Source of the DNA: Homalodisca vitripennis
Lineage: Eukaryota > Arthropoda > Insecta > Hemiptera > Cicadellidae
Direction of reading: 5' to 3'
Length of the DNA: 64,000 bases
NCBI RefSeq assembly: GCF_021130785.1
Contig: NC_060210.1
Span: forward strand, 185,038,001 to 185,102,000
The position numbers and the translations under genes were made by a program. Below are positions 60,001 to 64,000 of this stretch, piece by piece. Every line of letters starts with the position of its first letter. The first letter of the stretch is position 1. A model generated the notes under the pieces. That model was not told the DNA's origin. It saw only the letters and a program-made list of their open reading frames with translations, and did not search any database.

Positions 60001-62669
60001 CTTTGTAAATAACAATTTATTCACAAACACATAAAGTGTACTAAATTACAAAAAATGTTGAAAATGTCCATTTCTATGCACTTGTCAACACATTTCACCA
60101 TTTTCCTGGCCACTCTTCTTAGCTGTACTCTGTCTAACTCACTAATTGCATTGGTAATATTTGTCTTCAATTCCTGTAGGATATGAGGATTGCTCCTGTA
60201 AACAATTTCTTTTAAGTAGCCTCACAAAAAGGTAAACTAGATAGATCAGGGGATTGTGGTGGCCACAATCCTGTTGAAATTATTTTTCCATAACAAAATC
60301 TTGTAGCATCTCCATACTAGACCGAGCTGTATGGCAATGGAACCATCCTGTTGCAGCCAGCAGTAATGCATATCCTCTTGCAATAAGACTATGGACTTTT
60401 GGATAAATCTTATTAGATGGCAGCATTCACAGTTGATTCAAAAATAAAGATGCTATTATTCTTTGCCTTGAAACCACACTCCATACACCTATTTTTTTGG
60501 GTGTAGGGGATTTTTGATGAAAATGTACTGGTGGTCAGTACCCAAAGTTTTGGCCATTAACATAACCTCCAAAATGGAACCAAGCTTTGTCTGTAAAGAA
60601 CAAATTATCTAAAATTTCAACGTTGGCTCTAATGAATGTCTTGACTCGTTGGCAGTAGTGAACCCTTTTGACATCATCAACATCCTTCAGTTCATGGAAA
60701 ACTTGCATTTGGTATGGATAACCATTCAGTAATCTTCTAACAGCAGTGTGGGCTGAACCTAATGAAATATTCTTTTCCGGCTTAGTCTTCGCATAGATTT
60801 ATGTGGAGATCTCTTAACCTGATGCTCTAATATCCTGAACGAACGAGTTAAAACACCACTGCCTGTCATGACGCTTGTCTAAAACTGAATATGTTTCATG
60901 GATCTTTTTAACTAACTTCTGTATAATCCTTTATCTGGTGCTTATTTTTCAAATTTGTCCATGAATTACAACAGGAGATTATTTCGTCACTGAATAAGTT
61001 TCAGTTACAAATACACGTTCTTCAACAATTAAGCACATTTTATCAAACAACAGTACTCTAATTTGCAAACTAACCTCACTTTGTTCAAACGTCAATGCTT
61101 GACCATCACTGGTTCAACTGCAGTATGCGGGGAATAAACATCCATCCCCACTTCAGCTCCAGTCATGCCAACATTAGAAATAGCATCTAACCCGTTTCAC
61201 ACCAATATATGCATTTCCCCAAAAAATTAATTTTGTACAACCTGATGAGCAATCCCTGTTTTTTTTTTTTTTATCTCACCACTCCTACAAACCTTACCTG
61301 TCATCTTCAATAGAACAATATAAATGCAGTAAAGGAATTTGTATAACAAATCTAAATGTAGGCAATACACTTGGAATTGTCAGACCTTTCACTGCAAGGG
61401 CATAAAATTAAATGATTGAGTAGTTTACATGTTTCCTCATTAAAAATAAATATGGTTAATTTGAGTTTGTCTAATTGGTATTGTAGAGTAGTTATTTTTA
61501 TGTTTCAGAGCATTGTCTTTGACAATATGTACGGATCAATAGCTGATGTCACCAAAAGGTCAGTTTCAACTAATTTCTTGTTTAGTTTTCAACTAGTCAT
61601 AGACATTAAAAAAATACAGGAGCTATTTCAAATGACAGACCATCAATAGATTTCCCTGAACATTTAAGAGCGTAATTGCAAATTTTTGGTATAGAGTGAA
61701 TTACAAAAACAGAAATTGTGTATTTCAAGACCCACAATCTGACCCCTCCATCAGATGGATCTGTTGCATAAGCATCACACGTACAATCTTAGGCACGTGT
61801 CTGTGGAACATGACTATGTGTCTGTGGAACTTTTTCTAATTCATTAGCCAATAAATCATATTAGGAAATTAAACAGGAGGCAAGTCGCTATAGATCATTA
61901 TATTACGTTATAAATTTAATCATAAAAAATAATTATTTCTGTAAGAAAACATTGTTTCTTTGACAATATAGTGAAGATCTATTTTTAAATATCTTAATGT
62001 ATGTGTTGGTTGAATTATGGAAATGTTATACATTGTTTGAAATCCATTAATAGAATATATTTTAGTGAGTTCTAATTTTAGGTCACTGGGTGTGGAGTAT
62101 GAAGTGAAGCTGTATCATCACGTCCAACGTGTGGGTCTCTCCTACAAGTCGGAGGAGCAACTGCGAGCACGAGGTTACGACAAAACTCCGGATATCAGGC
62201 TGGACGTGCCGTGCGCAGTCGACGGCTTTGTCATCAACTGGATTGAGAGCAAAGCGGTATTTGGAGACAATGTCACCCACGACCAATATGCCCATGACCA
62301 GTATTACTGCTACTGGAATAGGTTAGTGGCATATTGACCGGCTGGTGGTCTACAAAACCTCAATAAAATAAGTCTGACTAAGAAAGACCTGTATCATATC
62401 CTAGTATGTTTTCTGGCAGAAGGTTACAAATACCTGAGTTAATATTGTAGAGTGGATTTTTGTTAGCATGTTACTTTAAAGGCATGAAATTAAATGTATT
62501 GTTTGTACTATACAGGTTTGGCCCAGGCCTGGTGATCTACTGGTTTGGTTATCTCGAGACAGTTCCTCAGCCCAGTGAGAAGAGGTTCATTGTCCGAGAC
62601 AGTTTCCCCGAAAACATCACCCTGATGGATCCCAGTCTCATACAAGTACCGACATTGGATATATGCTGA
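49005..62669 (+). CDS. CDIN1: CDAN1-interacting nuclease 1 homologue (C15orf41 family), 7 coding exons, 289 aa
   Basis: In vertebrates this protein partners codanin-1 and is linked to congenital dyserythropoietic anaemia; it is predicted to be a PD-(D/E)XK nuclease (family knowledge). Coding exons: 49005-49102, 53422-53526, 56415-56545, 59549-59640, 61509-61558, 62082-62321, 62516-62669. All junctions are GT-AG with compatible phases, and the total is 870 nt including the stop, close to the usual length of about 280 aa. Exons 1-3 encode a helical N-terminal region (for example FYDVAPALMAKVILEE). Exon 6 carries the nuclease core: RARGYDKTPD with Asp196, then WIESK with Glu214 and Lys216, so the catalytic PD...ExK set is intact. 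Exon 7 begins FGPGLVIYWFGY, a family hallmark. Exon 1 is the weakest call because its sequence is divergent, but its phase fits exon 2. Intron 1 (4.3 kb) is packed with transposons. The gene is divergent from cortactin. Confidence 0.93.
49542..50051. mobile_element. Merlin-like DNA transposon, short form, with 8-bp TSD
   Basis: Terminal inverted repeats begin GGGTAGGGTCC, end GGACCCTACCC, and match perfectly for about 36 bp. The direct repeat GCTGAACT flanks the element at 49534-49541 and 50052-50059. An 8-bp target duplication and GG-starting ends fit Merlin, though hAT or P-like families also make 8-bp duplications. The interior has a 50-aa frame, listed separately. The insert lies in intron 1 of CDIN1. 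Confidence 0.8.
49690..49842 (-). CDS. 50-aa N-terminal transposase fragment with CxxC, inside the Merlin-like element
   Basis: A small open frame begins MAVNLRKLHEIALKDDKTLC, contains the zinc-ribbon-like CDICGK motif, then VFRCKKEGY and a stop. An N-terminal Cys knuckle is typical of ISXO2/Merlin transposases, but the catalytic part is missing. Similar pieces (NEIALKGDE) are found in the older remnant at 50400-50760. Probably a deletion derivative, not a functional protein. Confidence 0.5.
   Translation of the reverse strand: MAVNLRKLHEIALKDDKTLCDICGKVTNVTVRGANMVVFRCKKEGYLLHH
50180..51470 (-). mobile_element. older Merlin-like remnant with ISXO2-like transposase pieces
   Basis: The minus strand from about 50760 down to 50380 encodes NEIALKGDE, KRKAYFG, CGLVHFTVNRSDNFLD, RKLVEDLEANFQRWH and DDFNHFLKAVNYYY, with stops. 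HFTVNRSxxFxD followed by the E-containing helix matches the end of ISXO2/Merlin DDE domains. A terminus like that of the 49.5 kb element (AAAAACTGGGTCCGTT ... CTCTACCCT) is at about 51435-51470. The left end is uncertain. A piggyBac-like insert occupies 50804-51312. Confidence 0.6.
50804..51312. mobile_element. possible piggyBac-like MITE
   Basis: The left end is TTAA followed by CCCGGGAGCACTCGCG; the right end, CGCGAGTTCTCACGGG, is its inverted repeat with two mismatches. The right flank is AATT, not TTAA, so the target duplication is not proven. Internally, GCGCGAGTGATCGCG-like and GTTAGATTCGATCTAAC motifs recur near both ends. A short frame from 51206 (MNEDHEKAVLSWLED) resembles an acidic transposase start but stops quickly. 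Confidence 0.5.
51523..52825 (-). mobile_element. Tc1/mariner-family element, nearly full length, inactive transposase
   Basis: Inverted ends: AAGGGTTGTCCAATCA on the left and GGACCACCCTT on the right, each next to TA. The minus strand encodes a transposase in pieces: 52580-52002 (helix-turn-helix part, HLSGFINKQNCYIW, QKVTVWCDLWAGGVIGPYFF), then after a stop DMDDLWFQQDCATCHTA, then LTPLDFFLWGYLKKK, and a C-terminus ending ANIWFHT after a frameshift. The first catalytic Asp, expected in F-S/T-D-E, is replaced (FREK), so it is dead even apart from the stop and frameshift. Confidence 0.85.
53101..53265 (+). mobile_element. mariner transposase C-terminal relic
   Basis: The frame AEEMKMAVKYWPSDQ then FFEAGIQNVVLRYDKY and a final NVEK is the C-terminal tail of a mariner transposase (FFxxGIxxLVxRYDKC...YVEK). 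No terminal repeat or catalytic domain is seen upstream. It lies just before CDIN1 exon 2 but its ends do not fit the splice phase of that gene. Confidence 0.7.
53917..54018 (+). repeat. tRNA-derived SINE head or tRNA pseudogene, followed by a TA microsatellite
   Basis: GCTCTGTGGTGTAATGGTAG is a tRNA 5' half with A-box, and GAGTTCGACTCCCGCTGGAGC a 3' half with B-box; acceptor and anticodon stems mostly pair. The anticodon loop lacks U33 and the T stem has mismatches, so it is not a working tRNA. The 3' extension AAGTACTTTTTGTGATTCAA recurs at 29636-29656 beside another TA microsatellite, which favours a SINE. Confidence 0.6.
54205..54645. mobile_element. foldback MITE with long inverted repeats, TA target site
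   Basis: The left (CAGAGTGAGTCAGAAATATGG) and right (CCATATTTCTAACTCACCCTG) ends are inverted and flanked by TA. Inverted similarity continues inwards past GTAGAGCTAAAAATAAG and, more loosely, ACTCACTAATGGAGCG and GCAAAAGATTC-like blocks, so nearly the whole element folds on itself. TA flanks and CAGRGTGAGTC-type ends fit a Tc1/mariner-derived MITE. It is in CDIN1 intron 2. Confidence 0.8.
54950..55960 (+). mobile_element. degraded LINE reverse transcriptase in CDIN1 intron 2
   Basis: Fragments of reverse transcriptase appear in order with stops and frameshifts between them: SLFLRFLRKLCSKYINRK (palm entry), HSTISNLTYYL, then CIVHLYADDIKIL near 55750 carrying the YADD catalytic motif. This places it in the non-LTR (jockey/CR1-like) group. 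It cannot be active. Confidence 0.75.
58840..59280. mobile_element. inverted-repeat MITE family, copy D, in CDIN1 intron 3
   Basis: It carries the same internal blocks as the other copies: TAGTCTAGGTGTCTCTGAT, TCTTCGTCACTGAC, and CAAGGAGTCAAGTCTGTGA. Outer ends containing TACTCAAC are inverted at each side. A roughly 60-bp insertion relative to copy B lies near 59160-59220. Non-coding. Confidence 0.6.
59968..61110 (-). mobile_element. mariner-family element relic in CDIN1 intron 4
   Basis: Minus-strand pieces: NLFFTDKAWFHFGGYVNGQN (catalytic Asp present, near 60600-60540), KIGVWSVVSRQRIIASLFLN, GWFHCHTARSSMEMLQDF, LQELKTNITNAI, and the C-terminal NGHFQHFL near 60040. These match a mariner-family group common in arthropods whose members end GQHFQHLL. 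The second Asp block is corrupted and several frameshifts are present. The left end may be TACAGGATGTTCAACTT at 59969; the right end is uncertain. Confidence 0.8.
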
Positions 62670-62712
62670 ATCCGTTGCTGTCTATATTGCGTTTTATTCG
62701 TGTACATATATA

Positions 62713-62718
62713 AATAAA
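62713..62718 (+). promoter_or_regulatory. AATAAA polyadenylation signal of CDIN1
   Basis: A canonical AATAAA lies 44 nt after the CDIN1 stop codon, in AT-rich sequence. It gives a short 3' UTR. The exact cleavage site cannot be read from sequence. Confidence 0.6.
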
Positions 62719-63469
62719 ATATATAATATGTTTGTGTAAATTCAGTACTACATTTTCATTGCCTTATATCTTTCATTGATTTTTAGATGCTAGAAATTAA
62801 AAATAATATTGTCAACAAAATATTCAATTTGTAGTAAATGTCTGAAAATAAGAGAGCATTGTTTTAGTATCATTTTGCCCTCCAGATAATGTATCTAATA
62901 GGAAAGCTACAAATAGCAATAATTTTCACAGAATTATTGTCAGTATTGTCTTCTTGCTGTGTCAGTTAAACAAAATTTTATTTTATTTTATTATACAGAT
63001 GTCGGTGTTCAACCCTTATATTGCCTGCAAATCCAACTGCATCCTTGATTACAAGCTTTGCTGAGCCTACATTCACTGAAAAGATAATAATACTTTCTGA
63101 ACTAATACATAGCTGAAGAAGCCAAAATTTGACTGACTCTATTTGATGTAGGTTTTTTTTTAAATTTCAGTGAAACATTTTTTTATTTTTAAATGTTGTT
63201 TAAATTCACATTTAAGTAGCGAGACAGTTTAATATCATAGATTTCCTTGTTTTTCCACAATGTTTTAAAGGAGATTCCCTTACCTTCTTTGTCCTTGCTT
63301 ATTTGTATCCATTTTATTGCCTTAATATTTTTTTTTTTTGGAAAATTACATTTTTTAGATGGCCATTTTGTGGTAAGACATCCATTTATAAATCAACACA
63401 TTTGTTAAAACTAGAAATCTCTAAATTCTTCATTTAATATAGGAATCAATAAATTACAAATATTTGTGA

Positions 63470-63950
63470 ACTAGCTATTTCCCGCGTCTTCAAACATTTT
63501 TCGTAAGCTTTGCCCATGTATGAGCACTTCTGGTTCAAGTGAATTATATTTCCAAAGCCAATGTAGAGTTAACTTTGTTGCCACGATCAAGAAAATGTGC
63601 CAAAAGTGTATGTTTATAGCCATTGTACATCTACTAAGTCTTCAGTTCAACCAGAAATTTATTTTAAAGACAAATATATATATATATCACAACTTAGCGC
63701 CTTCTAATAGTGTTTGGCTATTTAATATATGTAATTGTCTCATAATTGCAGCTTATAATATGCAGGTGCTTTGATAACTTTTATATTTTGCAGTGCCGCC
63801 TGGTAGCGAGTTACTTCAACAGGCATAGCATATAAACCTTCTCCGTGGAAAATTCATATACATACAAATTTTCATAATAATCCGTTAAATAGTTTCTGAG
63901 TCTATAAAGGACATACAAACAACTATTCATATGTGTATATATATATCAAT
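63470..63950. repeat. dispersed repeat starting CTAGCTATTTCCCGCGTCTTC
   Basis: The left edge resembles the widespread insect repeat start CTAGCTGTTGCCCGCG. The right half has the usual AATAATCCGTTAAATAGTTT and GGACATACAAAC tracts, ending in TA repeats. It is probably a SINE or truncated LINE tail. The repeat lies just beyond CDIN1. Confidence 0.55.
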
Positions 63951-64000
63951 TATTAGACTTCTTGATATAAAGTTCCTTTAATATTTCGGCTTTTACCGTT

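Overview
This is an AT-rich, intron-rich animal nuclear window, most likely from an insect and probably a hemipteran. The insect call rests on the transposon families present (mariner relatives with typical insect protein endings, Merlin, piggyBac and jockey/CR1-type LINEs) and on the two host genes. It is an inference, not a proof. There is no sign of bacterial or organellar DNA.

Two host genes can be rebuilt exon by exon with GT-AG splice sites and matching phases. (1) Cortactin lies on the minus strand with its CDS between 41221 and 27298: 11 coding exons, 541 aa. It has an acidic N-terminus with a DDW motif, about 4.5 cortactin repeats, a charged coiled coil, a KQPEPVV heptad array and a C-terminal SH3 domain. 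(2) CDIN1 (the C15orf41 family, a PD-(D/E)XK nuclease that partners codanin-1) lies on the plus strand from 49005 to 62669: 7 coding exons, 289 aa. The genes are head-to-head, with about 7.8 kb between their start codons. The 5' UTR exons and promoters could not be placed.

Layout: 1-27.3 kb has no host gene that I can recognise. It holds LINE fragments (2.9, 8.9, 16.2 and 20 kb), three copies of a SINE whose head resembles 5S rRNA (5.3, 12.4 and 18.1 kb), degenerate dispersed repeats and much unassigned AT-rich DNA. 27.3-41.3 kb is cortactin. Its introns hold a mariner split by a piggyBac-like element, a 43-bp minisatellite made from the gene's own splice junction, and two degenerate tandem copies of part of the first coding exon. 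41.3-49 kb is intergenic, with an inverted-repeat element, LINE pieces and a tRNA-Leu-like sequence. 49-62.7 kb is CDIN1; its introns hold nested Merlin-type and piggyBac-like elements, mariner-family relics, a foldback MITE, a tRNA-like SINE and a LINE reverse transcriptase relic. The window ends in a dispersed repeat.

The two genes have no obvious joint function: cortactin acts on branched actin at the cell cortex and CDIN1 acts in the nucleus. The most unusual structure is in the cortactin intron: 26 further copies of the exon-end plus 5' splice site unit at exactly 43-bp spacing, next to the true donor.
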